The translations under genes were made by a program, and so were the position numbers. A stretch of DNA of 64,000 nt from Anoxybacillus thermarum. Its GTDB lineage: Bacteria; Bacillota; Bacilli; Bacillales; Anoxybacillaceae. A model generated the notes under the pieces. It saw only the letters and a program-made list of their open reading frames with translations, searched no databases and was not told the origin of the DNA. Position 1 is the stretch's first letter. The number at the start of each line of letters is the position of its first letter. Location of the stretch: the NCBI RefSeq assembly GCF_000836725.1, contig NZ_JXTH01000003.1, positions 1 through 64,000 of the forward strand, in the 5' to 3' direction. This document shows positions 43,423 through 52,297 of this stretch, in pieces.

Positions 43423-44437
43423 TTGGTCGTTACAGGAGCAAAGTATGTTTTTCCTTCAACTTGGTAAATTACTTAGTAAAGGGTATTCGCTTGCTCAAGC
43501 GATTGAGTTTTTGCAAATTCAACAACCTCCTACAAAGCAACGCGATCTTGACGATTGTGTACACGCATTGCGATCAGGTGTGCCGATTCATGAAGTTTTT
43601 TCTCGCATACAATTTCATTCTCATCTTTTAGCATATGTATTTTTTGCCGAGCAACATGGACAACTTGCTCACGGATTGATAGAAGCAGGGGAAATTGGAC
43701 AAATGAGGGCAAAATACATCGAGCAAGTGAAGCGTATGTTGCGTTATCCGTTATTTCTTTTTAGTTTTTGTATCATGATGTTTTTCATGTTTCAGCAAGT
43801 ATTGGCTCCCCAGTTTTCTCATCTTCTTTCTTCGTTTCATGCTCGTTCATCTTTTTCTACTTTCATGTTTACTGCTACAGTATGGTTTCCGCGTATACTT
43901 TCTGCTGTGCTCATGATGTTCGTTTTCCTAGGCTTGTTTTATTTGTTTTTCATTCGCTCATGGCCCATTCATAAGCAAGTAGATTTGTTTATGAAGCTCC
44001 CGCTTGTCCGTTCATGGATTGTGTCATTTCATACGCAAGTATTTTCTTTACAATTAAGCCACTTGTTAAAAGGAGGGCTGTCTATTTATGAGGCGCTACA
44101 AATTTTTGAGCATCAATCCCACCTCCCATTACTGAAGGAAGAAGCGAAAATCATGAAACAGCAACTATGCGCAGGTGAAAAGCTAGATGAAATGATTCAG
44201 CAGCGGAAGTATTACGAAAAGGAACTGTCATTTGTCATTCGTCACGGTCAGTCAAATGGGGAATTAGTGCAAGAATTATTTCATTATAGCCAGTTTTCAT
44301 TGCAAAAATTAGAAAATCGTCTAAAAAAAATCGTATATATTACTCAACCACTTTTGCTTAGCTGTATTGGCATTTTTGTCGTTTTGATGTACGTTGCTAT
44401 GCTATGGCCTATTTTCCAACTGTTAAATCATATATAG
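43406..44437 (+). CDS. comGB: Competence pilus membrane platform protein ComGB
   Basis: Polytopic GspF-type inner-membrane platform of the competence pilus, 343 residues with three main membrane segments (about 114-135, 162-190 and 315-338) around two repeated cytosolic domains. The start at 43406 lies inside comGA (17-base overlap) and keeps the family-typical Trp-x-x-x-Glu-Gln N-terminus; an ATG at 43445 with AGGAG before it is a possible shorter start. It is coupled to comGA. Confidence 0.9.
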   Translation: MKRRCNWSLQEQSMFFLQLGKLLSKGYSLAQAIEFLQIQQPPTKQRDLDDCVHALRSGVPIHEVFSRIQFHSHLLAYVFFAEQHGQLAHGLIEAGEIGQMRAKYIEQVKRMLRYPLFLFSFCIMMFFMFQQVLAPQFSHLLSSFHARSSFSTFMFTATVWFPRILSAVLMMFVFLGLFYLFFIRSWPIHKQVDLFMKLPLVRSWIVSFHTQVFSLQLSHLLKGGLSIYEALQIFEHQSHLPLLKEEAKIMKQQLCAGEKLDEMIQQRKYYEKELSFVIRHGQSNGELVQELFHYSQFSLQKLENRLKKIVYITQPLLLSCIGIFVVLMYVAMLWPIFQLLNHI

Positions 44438-44449
44438 AGGGGGATGTAT

Positions 44450-44746
44450 ATGAGAAATGAAAAAGGATTCACATTAATTGAAATGTTAATTGTACTAATG
44501 GTCATTACCATTTTGATTTTAATTACGATCCCAAATGTGACAAAACATAACAGTATGATTAACAACAAAGGATGTTCAGCGTTTTTAAAGATGGTTCAAT
44601 CCCAAGTAAAAGCATATGAAATGGAGCACGGAACGATTCCGACGGTGCAACAGTTATTAGATGAAAAATATATTGAAAGCAACCGTTGCACGAACGGAAA
44701 AGAAATCGTTATTACGAGTGAAGGAGACGTTTTTGAAAGTGAATGA
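44450..44746 (+). CDS. comGC: Major pseudopilin ComGC
   Basis: 98-residue prepilin with the leader MRNEKG^FTLIEMLIVLMVI; ComC peptidase would cut after Gly6 and methylate Phe. The hydrophobic helix (7-26) mediates pilus assembly. Two cysteines (KGCSAF and NRCTNG) can form the disulfide known for ComGC. Start is the ATG at 44450, with AGAGGGGG six bases before it; ATG 44444 would overlap the site. Confidence 0.95.
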   Translation: MRNEKGFTLIEMLIVLMVITILILITIPNVTKHNSMINNKGCSAFLKMVQSQVKAYEMEHGTIPTVQQLLDEKYIESNRCTNGKEIVITSEGDVFESE

Positions 44747-45176
44747 ACGAGGGTTTACGTTGATCGAAATGTTAATTGTTCTTTTTGTTGTCACAACCAT
44801 CATGTCGTTTACCGTTCCCCCCCTTCAGCACGTGTTAGCTGAGCGACAGTTGCAATATTTTTTAGAACAGTTTAGGAATGATATGTTATATGCACAACAA
44901 TATGCAATGAGCCGAAAAAAGACGGTAGCGATTATATTTTATTTCGACACATGTCGTTATCAAGTGAAAGAAGGAGGGACATTTGGGAAGGAGCTCCTCG
45001 CTCGTTTCTTCCCTTCCCCTTTTCAATTTCAAATGGCTACGTTATCTCCGCCACTTTATTATTATCCGAACGGCAATGTGAATAAAGCAGGGACGCTTCT
45101 TGTTGCATACGGACATAAAAAATATAAAATCGTTTTTCAATTAGGGAAAGGGAGATTGTATGCACAAAAATTGTAA
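44733..45176 (+). CDS. comGD: Minor pseudopilin ComGD
   Basis: 147 residues with prepilin motif VNERG^FTLIEMLIVLFVV. The TTG start at 44733 follows AAGGAG at normal spacing and overlaps the comGC end by 14 bases; a frame opening at 44661 would put a long charged leader before the prepilin peptide, which is wrong for the family. Length matches ComGD of B. subtilis. Confidence 0.9.
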   Translation: MKVNERGFTLIEMLIVLFVVTTIMSFTVPPLQHVLAERQLQYFLEQFRNDMLYAQQYAMSRKKTVAIIFYFDTCRYQVKEGGTFGKELLARFFPSPFQFQMATLSPPLYYYPNGNVNKAGTLLVAYGHKKYKIVFQLGKGRLYAQKL

Positions 45177-45468
45177 CGGTTTCACGTTTGTTGAACTGCT
45201 CGTTTCGCTTAGTTTATGGAGCGGTTTAATCGCTATGTTACTCGCTCATTGGACAATTGTTGTTATAGAACGGGAAAACAAAAAAATAGAGGCGATTGCG
45301 AATGAAATTTTATATGAGGCAATGATGAATGAACATCGTGTAAACGAAACGGTCGTTGTTCGGGGAAAACGTACATTTTTATTATTTGTGCGATCGAATG
45401 AGCGATGCGTTCGTTGGGAAGATTGGCTAAAAAGAACAAAGGAAAGATGTGAGCCATTGTTGCAATGA
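45160..45468 (+). CDS. comGE: Minor pseudopilin ComGE
   Basis: 102 residues with a prepilin-like N-terminus CNG^FTFVELLVSLSLWSGLIAMLL. It overlaps comGD by 17 bases. The rest is poorly conserved, as is usual for ComGE, and contains two cysteines (ERCVRW, ERCEPL). It would be a minor pilus subunit or initiator. Confidence 0.85.
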   Translation: MHKNCNGFTFVELLVSLSLWSGLIAMLLAHWTIVVIERENKKIEAIANEILYEAMMNEHRVNETVVVRGKRTFLLFVRSNERCVRWEDWLKRTKERCEPLLQ

Positions 45469-45899
45469 TTCGAACAGAAAAAGGCTTTACTTTAATTGAA
45501 GTATTGATATCGCTTACCGCCTTTTTAATCATTTTATCTTTATTGACAACAGCATTTCATTTATCGTTGAACTATACAGCAAAACGCGGGAACTTTCACT
45601 ATTTTGAATGGCTTGTTTTTATTCAACAAGCAAAAATGGAACTAAGGGAATCAAAAAACGTTCGGATATACGGGACAACGATTCAATTCGATAAATGGAC
45701 GGGTGAGCTCGTGACGTACGAAAAGTATGGAACGATTATTCGTCGGCGTGTAAATGCCACCGGTCATGAAATTATGCTTCAATCTATTCAACATATATCG
45801 TATGAAAAAGAACAAACGGGTATTCGCATGCGAGTATTCACAGATAAGGGAGATGTATATGAAGCGTTTATCCCATCTTTCCGATCATATGAAAAATGA
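45465..45899 (+). CDS. comGF: Minor pseudopilin ComGF
   Basis: 144 residues with prepilin motif RTEKG^FTLIEVLISLTAFLII. Start ATG overlaps the comGE stop by 4 bases. The C-terminal part matches the ComGF domain (SYEKEQTGIRMRVFTDKGDVYEAFI). It forms part of the complete comG set for DNA uptake. Confidence 0.88.
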   Translation: MIRTEKGFTLIEVLISLTAFLIILSLLTTAFHLSLNYTAKRGNFHYFEWLVFIQQAKMELRESKNVRIYGTTIQFDKWTGELVTYEKYGTIIRRRVNATGHEIMLQSIQHISYEKEQTGIRMRVFTDKGDVYEAFIPSFRSYEK

Positions 45900-46275
45900 A
45901 CAAGGTGTTATTTTGCCGTTTACGGTCATGTGTGCGTTGTTTATAAGCGCTCTTTTTCTCCACGCTGTGGCATTGTATCATACAGACATACAGTTTTTTG
46001 AAGAAGAGAAAAAGTGGTATGAAGCAGACTATTTGATGAAGCAAACGCTCATTCATGTGAAACAAACGCTTGCCAATGCACCGGAAAACGTGCCATCATT
46101 AAGCCAAACGATTTCATTTCCTCGCGGACGTGCAACGTATAGCGCAGCAAAAAACGGAGCGGATGTTTGGGTTGTCAATGTATCATGTGTAACGAATGCT
46201 CAATTTCGCTATGACGTTCAGTTTCAATTTCATGTATTAACAAACGACATTTCGGGGTGGAAAGAACTATACTAG
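45859..46275 (+). CDS. comGG: Minor pseudopilin ComGG
   Basis: 138 residues from the ATG at 45859, with AAGGGAG before it; a shorter start at 45889 (MKNEQGVILP) would put the hydrophobic segment at the usual distance and remains possible. It lacks the full FTLIE motif, as ComGG commonly does, but has a similar QG^VILPFTVMCALFISALFL helix. It overlaps comGF by 41 bases and is the last comG gene. Confidence 0.82.
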   Translation: MKRLSHLSDHMKNEQGVILPFTVMCALFISALFLHAVALYHTDIQFFEEEKKWYEADYLMKQTLIHVKQTLANAPENVPSLSQTISFPRGRATYSAAKNGADVWVVNVSCVTNAQFRYDVQFQFHVLTNDISGWKELY

Positions 46276-46288
46276 AAAGGGAGAGAAT

Positions 46289-46795
46289 ATGAGGGCGATT
46301 TACTTAACAGGGTTTATGGGGGCAGGAAAGACGACGATTGGAAGAAGATTAGGGGAAGTATTACAGTTACCTGTGATAGACACGGATGCGTATATTGAAC
46401 AACAAGTTGGAAAAACGATTACAAAGATTTTTGCGGAAGAAGGGGAAGAGGCATTTCGAACGTACGAGCGTGAAACATTAAAAGAGCTTCCAACAGAACA
46501 TGTCATTATTACAACAGGTGGCGGGATTGTCATTCAAGAAGAAAATCGTCAATTTATGCGCGAGCATGGAATCGTCATTTATTTACATTGTGAGTTACAT
46601 GAATTGTTTCGTCGTTTAGCTGATGATACGACCCGACCGCTACTGATGGAAAATAAACAAAAACAAATAAAACAGCTATTTGAACAAAGACTTCCGTGGT
46701 ATCGTGAAGCCCATATGACGATCGATACAACAAATCGTACGATTGATGACATCGTAGAAAACATCGTATCTTTGCTTAAATCACCTCGTTTTTGA
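46289..46795 (+). CDS. aroK: Shikimate kinase
   Basis: Phosphorylates shikimate in the aromatic amino acid pathway. 168 residues with Walker A GFMGAGKTT (8-16), the substrate Asp in DTDAYIE, the GGG motif of TTGGGIV and the lid arginines in DDTTRPLL. It starts 13 bases after comGG, so it may share the comG transcript as well as use its own promoter. aroQ of the same pathway lies at 62459. In B. subtilis aroK is not at this site. Confidence 0.93.
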   Translation: MRAIYLTGFMGAGKTTIGRRLGEVLQLPVIDTDAYIEQQVGKTITKIFAEEGEEAFRTYERETLKELPTEHVIITTGGGIVIQEENRQFMREHGIVIYLHCELHELFRRLADDTTRPLLMENKQKQIKQLFEQRLPWYREAHMTIDTTNRTIDDIVENIVSLLKSPRF

Positions 46796-46821
46796 CGATA
46801 CTAGCATCGAGGTGATGAACG

Positions 46822-47010
46822 ATGGCAGGAAACGACTATGTTAAATTTATGACCGAACAAGTTGTGAAATATTTAGATCAACCAAAAGATGAACGGAAAA
46901 GACAAAAACAAGAGAAGAAACAGTTAAAAAAACAGCAAAAGCAGCCCTTTTTATATCGTTGGTTCGGTGTTATTCCGTATGCCATTATGCTTTTATTTAA
47001 GCGAAAATAA
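46822..47010 (+). CDS. yqzE: YqzE small basic protein
   Basis: 62 residues: a soluble start (AGNDYVKFMTEQVVKYLDQPKDERK), a Lys/Gln-rich stretch (24-42) and a hydrophobic end (about 43-58). It matches YqzE of B. subtilis, which is ComK-dependent and sits near comG, so a link to competence is likely by context. Function is unknown. RBS is ATCGAGGTGATGA. Its end forms a hairpin with the end of yqhG. Confidence 0.83.
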   Translation: MAGNDYVKFMTEQVVKYLDQPKDERKRQKQEKKQLKKQQKQPFLYRWFGVIPYAIMLLFKRK

Positions 47011-47030
47011 GGCTAATACTAGCCTTATTT
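47005..47030. terminator. Terminator between yqzE and yqhG
   Basis: AAATAAGGCTA (47005-47015) pairs with TAGCCTTATTT (47020-47030). Both coding ends lie at or inside the structure. Confidence 0.8.
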
Positions 47031-47795
47031 CGCTTGCAAATAAAATAACCCACCGTTAATAACTGAAATGTGAATTCTCGGTTCATATCTTTGTCGCAAC
47101 GCTTCCTTTTCATTTTCATATTCTTCTTGTTTCCCCTCGACACCTTCATAAAAATGTTGCAGTAACGCTAAGTCTTCTTCCCAACGTGCGCGCGCTTCAT
47201 CTGCCCACTCATGCGTTTCAGAGACGATGAGACGTTCAACAAACGCTTCAAGACGTGCAAGTCCACTCATTGGCTTAATAAGTGGAGAAATGGTAAAGCA
47301 ATAATCTGGCACAGTGACGCCCCATTGTTTTTCTTTTAATACGTCGTAAAATGACTCGATGATTGTTCCGCTAATGAGATGAATACCTAATGATAATAAA
47401 CGATCTTGTTTCCGATCGCATTCATATGAAAGCAATATGTTTGTATGAAGCCACGGATGAAGAGCGACAGATCGTTCGAATACTTGTTCATAGAGCCGAA
47501 CGAACCGCCCGTTCATTTTAGCAATCGAAAAAATTTGATGAAGGCGTGGAGAACCAAAATGAATATACTCTCCCTTCTCGTGAATGGATCGTTTCGTGAT
47601 GAGCGATAGTTGCAATGGTTCACCTACAGCACCGATGCGCTCAACATAATGCCAATAAAACGGGCGATTCATTAATTGTTTATCCATTTCGGCCGTGAGC
47701 TGAACACGTATATGTCCATTGCTACGTTCGAGAATTGGGCAATGTGTAGCGATAAAAAAGCGTTCAAGAAAAGATTGGATGTCATCTTGCTGCAT
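47025..47795 (-). CDS. yqhG: YqhG
   Basis: 256-residue soluble protein of the YqhG family, function unknown. Its start overlaps the yqhH end by 14 bases. The N-terminal part (about 1-110) is mixed alpha/beta and the C-terminal part (about 180-240) is strongly acidic/coiled (ARWEEDLALLQHFYEGVEGKQEEYENEKEALRQRYE). No catalytic motif is recognisable. Coupling to the helicase YqhH suggests they act together. Confidence 0.82.
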   Translation of the reverse strand: MQQDDIQSFLERFFIATHCPILERSNGHIRVQLTAEMDKQLMNRPFYWHYVERIGAVGEPLQLSLITKRSIHEKGEYIHFGSPRLHQIFSIAKMNGRFVRLYEQVFERSVALHPWLHTNILLSYECDRKQDRLLSLGIHLISGTIIESFYDVLKEKQWGVTVPDYCFTISPLIKPMSGLARLEAFVERLIVSETHEWADEARARWEEDLALLQHFYEGVEGKQEEYENEKEALRQRYEPRIHISVINGGLFYLQAK

Positions 47796-49425
47796 GTGTT
47801 CGTTCCTCCGTATTTGCTAAAATTTCTACAAAATTTTGCATTTTAATTTTCAGTTCTCCTTCGCTTTTCGACTGAGCAATCATGCGCTCCAAATGGTTCG
47901 AAAACGTTGGAGATTGTAGCTTCATTAAAATGTCATCTAATTCACCGACGACCCGTTCAAATAAACGAATTTTTTCGTACAGTAATGCAAATACATGTTC
48001 TTCGACCGTGTTGCGCACAACAAAATTATAAATGTGTACATCTTTTGTTTGTCCAAGACGATGAACACGTCCGATTCGTTGTTCTAGACGCATCGGATTC
48101 CAAGGCAAATCGTAGTTAATCACATGGTTACAAAACTGCAGGTTAATTCCTTCTCCTCCTGCTTCTGTTGCGATAAGTACTTGGGCGCGATGTTGAAACA
48201 GCTCTTTCATCCAATCTTTTTTACTTCGTTTAAATCCGCCACGAAACGGTACAGAAGAAATGCCGTGTTGTTTAAAAAACCATTGTAAATACAATTGGGT
48301 CGCTCGGTATTCTGTAAATACAATCACTTTATCGTTTATTGTTTGAATAAGTTCCAGCGCTTTTTTTGCTTTCGTATGTTCGGTGATCTCATTCATTTTT
48401 TGTAACAATGCACCAATGGTCGTTTCGATGCCCGGATGTCGCTCCATCATGCTTTTTAACGTGCAAAAAAGAGCTTCTTTACTACTACATATTTCACGCA
48501 ATAGCGTAATGTGTGATAACGCTGTATCGGAAAAATGGGGCTTTGATTGTCGGATCGTCTCATATACGTTTCGTTCTGCTTCCGAAAAATCAATAAATAT
48601 CGTTTCGACGTGCCGCTTCGTCCATTCAATTCCTGTATCGTGGCGACGATGTCGAATCATTACTTTTCGAATGAGTTCTTTTAAATGGGCATCATCATGT
48701 AATGTGCGTAGCCTTCCGTACCTTTTTTGAAATTGTTCGGCATTCCCTAAATGCCCAGGTTTCAGCAGGGAAACGAGATGAAAAATTTCTTCCACGCGGT
48801 TTTGAATCGGTGTCGCCGTCAACAGTAAGCAAAACTTCTTTTTTAATCCTTGAACAAATTCATAGTTTTTCGTTTTATTGTTTTTCAATTTATGTGCTTC
48901 GTCAATAATGACAATATCATATGTTTGTTCATAAATGATATCCCGATGCGGTTGTTTTTTCGCTGTATCGATTGATGAAACGACAACGTCACATTGTTCC
49001 CATACGTAGCTTTTCCTTTGAGCAACGGCAGGAATAAAAAATTTTTCATTTAATTCTTGCACCCATTGCGAAACGAGAGAAGCAGGAACGAGAATAAGCG
49101 CCTTTTTCACAAGTCCACGAATCATATATTCTTTTAAAATTAATCCTGCTTCAATCGTTTTTCCGAGCCCGACTTCATCCGCTAAAATGGCTTTTCCGTT
49201 CATTTGCTCGACAACTTGACGTGCAACATCGTATTGATGAGGTAAAATCGTTATATGTGGCAAATGTTTTGGCGCTTGTAGTCCATCAAACTGAGGAATA
49301 GTTAACGCTTTGGCTGATTCAAGCGCCAATTCGTACAATTCCCAGTTTGACCACGGACCGTCACGTTCGATACGCGTCATAAATTCGTCCTTCCAACTTT
49401 TCTCCCAATGTACTGTGACGTTCAT
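47782..49425 (-). CDS. yqhH: SNF2-family helicase YqhH
   Basis: 547-residue SNF2/DEAD-like ATPase. Motif I is LADEVGLGKTIEAGLIL, the DEAH box is in IIDEAHKLKN, and LTATPIQNR and the C-terminal EAGGEGINLQ, QRIGRVHRLGQ complete the set. It lacks the N- and C-terminal extensions of RapA, but shares its core, so a role in moving RNA polymerase or other nucleoprotein is a guess. Co-transcribed with yqhG. It is divergent from the gcv operon, as in B. subtilis. Confidence 0.9.
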   Translation of the reverse strand: MNVTVHWEKSWKDEFMTRIERDGPWSNWELYELALESAKALTIPQFDGLQAPKHLPHITILPHQYDVARQVVEQMNGKAILADEVGLGKTIEAGLILKEYMIRGLVKKALILVPASLVSQWVQELNEKFFIPAVAQRKSYVWEQCDVVVSSIDTAKKQPHRDIIYEQTYDIVIIDEAHKLKNNKTKNYEFVQGLKKKFCLLLTATPIQNRVEEIFHLVSLLKPGHLGNAEQFQKRYGRLRTLHDDAHLKELIRKVMIRHRRHDTGIEWTKRHVETIFIDFSEAERNVYETIRQSKPHFSDTALSHITLLREICSSKEALFCTLKSMMERHPGIETTIGALLQKMNEITEHTKAKKALELIQTINDKVIVFTEYRATQLYLQWFFKQHGISSVPFRGGFKRSKKDWMKELFQHRAQVLIATEAGGEGINLQFCNHVINYDLPWNPMRLEQRIGRVHRLGQTKDVHIYNFVVRNTVEEHVFALLYEKIRLFERVVGELDDILMKLQSPTFSNHLERMIAQSKSEGELKIKMQNFVEILANTEERTHAAR

Positions 49426-49615
49426 AAGTATCCCTCATTTTCCGAACATTTTTGTTTGAAACAAAAAGAATTTACGTATTTTATTTATAAAAAGATGTTG
49501 CGACAAACGAGAAGTTATAAGATAATAAAAAACGTAAGAAAGTTTATAAAATTGTTTCATTATGTGCCTACATGTAGTGTGGCACAAGAGCGACAATTGT
49601 ATACGGGCGGATGAG

Positions 49616-49779
49616 AACAGGGGGAGAGACTACGGAATGTAGCGCCGAAGGAGCAAGTGGCAACGCGAATCTCTCAGGCAAAAGAACTCCTGTTTGACGC
49701 AGCTCTGGAGAGCGTTCACGAACGTGAACCACCCACGAGGACACCTATTACAGGGAAACTTTCAGGTGAAAGGACAGAG
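49616..49779 (+). promoter_or_regulatory. Tandem glycine riboswitch
   Basis: Two aptamers in series. Aptamer 1 has P1 AACAGG (49616-49621)/CCTGTT (49689-49694) and the conserved core GCGCCGAAGGAGCAA and TCTCTCAGGCAAAAG. Aptamer 2 has P1 CTCTG (49703-49707)/CAGAG (49775-49779) with CACGAGGACACC and TTTCAGGTGAAAGGACAGAG. It controls the gcvT operon in response to glycine. Upstream, 49426-49615 holds only promoter candidates, TTGCGA/GATAAT (49498-49526) and TTGTTT/TAGTGT (49552-49580). Confidence 0.93.
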
Positions 49780-49819
49780 ACTACCATATGACAATATGGG
49801 GGTCGTCTGTCTTTTTTTT
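49773..49819 (+). terminator. Riboswitch-controlled terminator
   Basis: GACAGA (49773-49778) pairs with TCTGTC (49806-49811), and an inner stem CCATAT/ATATGG lies between, followed by eight T. The left arm overlaps P1 of aptamer 2, so glycine binding should block the terminator: an ON switch. Confidence 0.88.
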
Positions 49820-49838
49820 ATGAACAAGGAGGGAGCAT

Positions 49839-50933
49839 ATGTTAAAAAGAACACCGCTATTTCCTCTGTATGCAGAGTATGGCGCGAAAACGATTGACTT
49901 TGGCGGGTGGGAGTTACCCGTGCAATTTTCTAGCATTAAAGAAGAACATGAAGCGGTACGGACGCGGGCAGGATTGTTTGATGTGTCGCATATGGGCGAG
50001 TTTGAAGTGAAAGGAAAAGATAGCCTTGCCTTTTTACAAAAAATGATGACAAACGATGTCGCAAAATTAACAAATGGTCGCGCCCAATATACGCTTATGT
50101 GCGATGAAGATGGTGGAACAGTTGATGATTTACTTGTTTATAAAAAAGGAGACGACCATTACCTTCTTGTTGTAAATGCCGCAAATATTGAAAAAGATTT
50201 TGCGTGGCTTGAAGCGCATGTATTTGGCAATGTTGAACTTGTCAATATTTCAAACGATATTGCGCAATTAGCACTACAAGGGCCGCTTGCGGAAAAAGTG
50301 TTACAACGATTGACGACTGTCGATTTATCTACCATGAAATTTTTCGCTTTTGCTGATCACATCGATGTCGCAGGCGTTCAAGCGCTTGTGTCGCGGACAG
50401 GATATACAGGTGAAGACGGGTTTGAGCTATATTGCCGAGCAGAAGATGCTCAGGCGCTTTGGCGAGCGATTTTAGAGACAGGAAAAGAAGACGGAGTGCT
50501 TCCGTGCGGGCTCGGTGCGCGCGATACACTTCGTTTTGAAGCGTGCTTGCCGCTTTATGGGCAAGAATTGTCGAAAGACATTACGCCAATTGAAGCAGGG
50601 CTTGGATTTGCGGTCAAAACGAATAAAGACGTCGACTTTTTCGGAAAAGAAGTATTGAAAAAACAAAAAGAAGAAGGAACAACACGTAAACTTGCCGGTA
50701 TTGAAATGATCGACAAAGGCATTCCGCGTCACGGATATGCGGTATATGTAAACGGTGAGCAAGTTGGCGTTGTGACGACAGGAACTCAATCACCAACGCT
50801 TAAAAAAAATATCGGCCTAGCATTGATTTCTACAGCGTATTCTCCCCTTGATACAGAAGTAGAAGTAGATGTTCGCGGGAAACGACTAAAAGCAAAAGTA
50901 GTGGCAACGCCGTTTTATAAACGCACAAAATAA
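49839..50933 (+). CDS. gcvT: Aminomethyltransferase (glycine cleavage T protein)
   Basis: GcvT releases ammonia and moves a methylene group from the aminomethyl-lipoyl H protein to tetrahydrofolate. 364 residues with the folate-binding motifs of the family ([61 protein letters not shown]). Ribosome site AAGGAGGGAGC is strong. It is first in the gcvT-gcvPA-gcvPB operon behind the glycine riboswitch. Confidence 0.96.
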   Translation: MLKRTPLFPLYAEYGAKTIDFGGWELPVQFSSIKEEHEAVRTRAGLFDVSHMGEFEVKGKDSLAFLQKMMTNDVAKLTNGRAQYTLMCDEDGGTVDDLLVYKKGDDHYLLVVNAANIEKDFAWLEAHVFGNVELVNISNDIAQLALQGPLAEKVLQRLTTVDLSTMKFFAFADHIDVAGVQALVSRTGYTGEDGFELYCRAEDAQALWRAILETGKEDGVLPCGLGARDTLRFEACLPLYGQELSKDITPIEAGLGFAVKTNKDVDFFGKEVLKKQKEEGTTRKLAGIEMIDKGIPRHGYAVYVNGEQVGVVTTGTQSPTLKKNIGLALISTAYSPLDTEVEVDVRGKRLKAKVVATPFYKRTK

Positions 50934-50950
50934 TGTGAGGAGAGAGAGTT

Positions 50951-52297
50951 ATGCTTCATCGTTATTTGCCAATGACGGAAGAAGATAAGCAACAAATGTT
51001 AGAGACGATCGGTGTGCAATCGATTGATGAGCTGTTTTCCGATATTCCAGAAAGCGTTCGTTTTCAAGGCGAATACAACATTAAACAAGCAAAATCAGAG
51101 CCGGAGTTAATGAAAGAATTAATGGCATTAGCCGCAAAAAATGCGGATATCAAGACGTATCCCTCATTTTTAGGAGCAGGGGTGTACGACCATTATATTC
51201 CGACGATTGTTGACCATGTCATTTCACGTTCCGAGTTTTATACGGCGTATACGCCATATCAGCCAGAAATTTCCCAAGGGGAATTGCAAGCGATTTTCGA
51301 GTTTCAAACGATGATTTGTGAGCTAACGGGCATGGATGTTGCTAACTCGTCAATGTATGATGGTGGGACAGCACTAGCGGAAGCAGCGTTGTTAAGCGCG
51401 GCGCATACGAAAAAGAAAAAAGTGTTATTATCCAAAGCGGTGCATCCAGAATATCGCGACGTTGTGAAAACGTACGCAAAAGGCCCAGGGCTAGAAGTGA
51501 TAGAAATCCCGTATAAAAACGGTGTAACGGATCTTGATGCGCTTCAAGCGGAAATGAATGAAGATGTCGCATGCGTTATTGTGCAATATCCAAACTTTTT
51601 TGGACAAATTGAACCATTAAAAGAGCTCGAGCCGATCGCTCATGCGCATAAAGGGATGTTTGTTGTCGCAAGCAATCCACTTGCGTTAGGCGTATTGACA
51701 CCGCCAGGCCAGTTCGGTGCAGACATCGTCGTTGGCGATGCACAACCGTTTGGCATTCCAGCCCAATTCGGTGGTCCACATTGCGGTTATTTTGCGGTGA
51801 AATCGGCGCTCATGCGCAAAATTCCAGGGCGTCTTGTCGGACAAACGACGGATGAAGAAGGGCGACGCGGCTTTGTTTTGACGTTGCAAGCGCGTGAACA
51901 ACATATTCGCCGCGACAAAGCGACGTCAAATATTTGCTCGAACCAAGCGTTAAATGCGCTCGCTGCATCAGTGGCGATGACCGCGCTCGGCAAAAAAGGT
52001 GTAAAAGAAATGGCGACGATGAATATTCAAAAAGCGCATTATGCAAAAGAAGCGTTTGTCAATCATGGATTTGATGTCGTATTTACAGGACCGTTTTTCA
52101 ACGAGTTTGTTGTTCGACTGAACAAGCCCGTAGCGGAAGTAAATAAAAAGCTATTGGAAAAAAGCATGATCGGCGGCTACGATCTCGGACGCGATTATCC
52201 AGAATTGCAAAACTGCATGTTAATTGCAGTGACGGAATTGCGCACAAAAGAAGAAATCGACATGCTTGTGAAAGAATTGGGGGATTGTCATGCATAA
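50951..52297 (+). CDS. gcvPA: Glycine dehydrogenase subunit 1 (GcvPA)
   Basis: Non-PLP-binding half of the split P protein, 448 residues. The family N-terminus ([33 protein letters not shown]) and [40 protein letters not shown] are intact. It decarboxylates glycine together with GcvPB. It ends with an 8-base overlap into gcvPB, so the two subunits are made in equal amounts. Confidence 0.96.
   Translation: MLHRYLPMTEEDKQQMLETIGVQSIDELFSDIPESVRFQGEYNIKQAKSEPELMKELMALAAKNADIKTYPSFLGAGVYDHYIPTIVDHVISRSEFYTAYTPYQPEISQGELQAIFEFQTMICELTGMDVANSSMYDGGTALAEAALLSAAHTKKKKVLLSKAVHPEYRDVVKTYAKGPGLEVIEIPYKNGVTDLDALQAEMNEDVACVIVQYPNFFGQIEPLKELEPIAHAHKGMFVVASNPLALGVLTPPGQFGADIVVGDAQPFGIPAQFGGPHCGYFAVKSALMRKIPGRLVGQTTDEEGRRGFVLTLQAREQHIRRDKATSNICSNQALNALAASVAMTALGKKGVKEMATMNIQKAHYAKEAFVNHGFDVVFTGPFFNEFVVRLNKPVAEVNKKLLEKSMIGGYDLGRDYPELQNCMLIAVTELRTKEEIDMLVKELGDCHA

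Noticed and set aside
43445-44437. Shorter comGB start at ATG 43445 with AGGAG
   Set aside because: Possible, but it would remove the Trp-containing N-terminus that I take to be conserved in the family, and overlap of comGA and comGB is normal.
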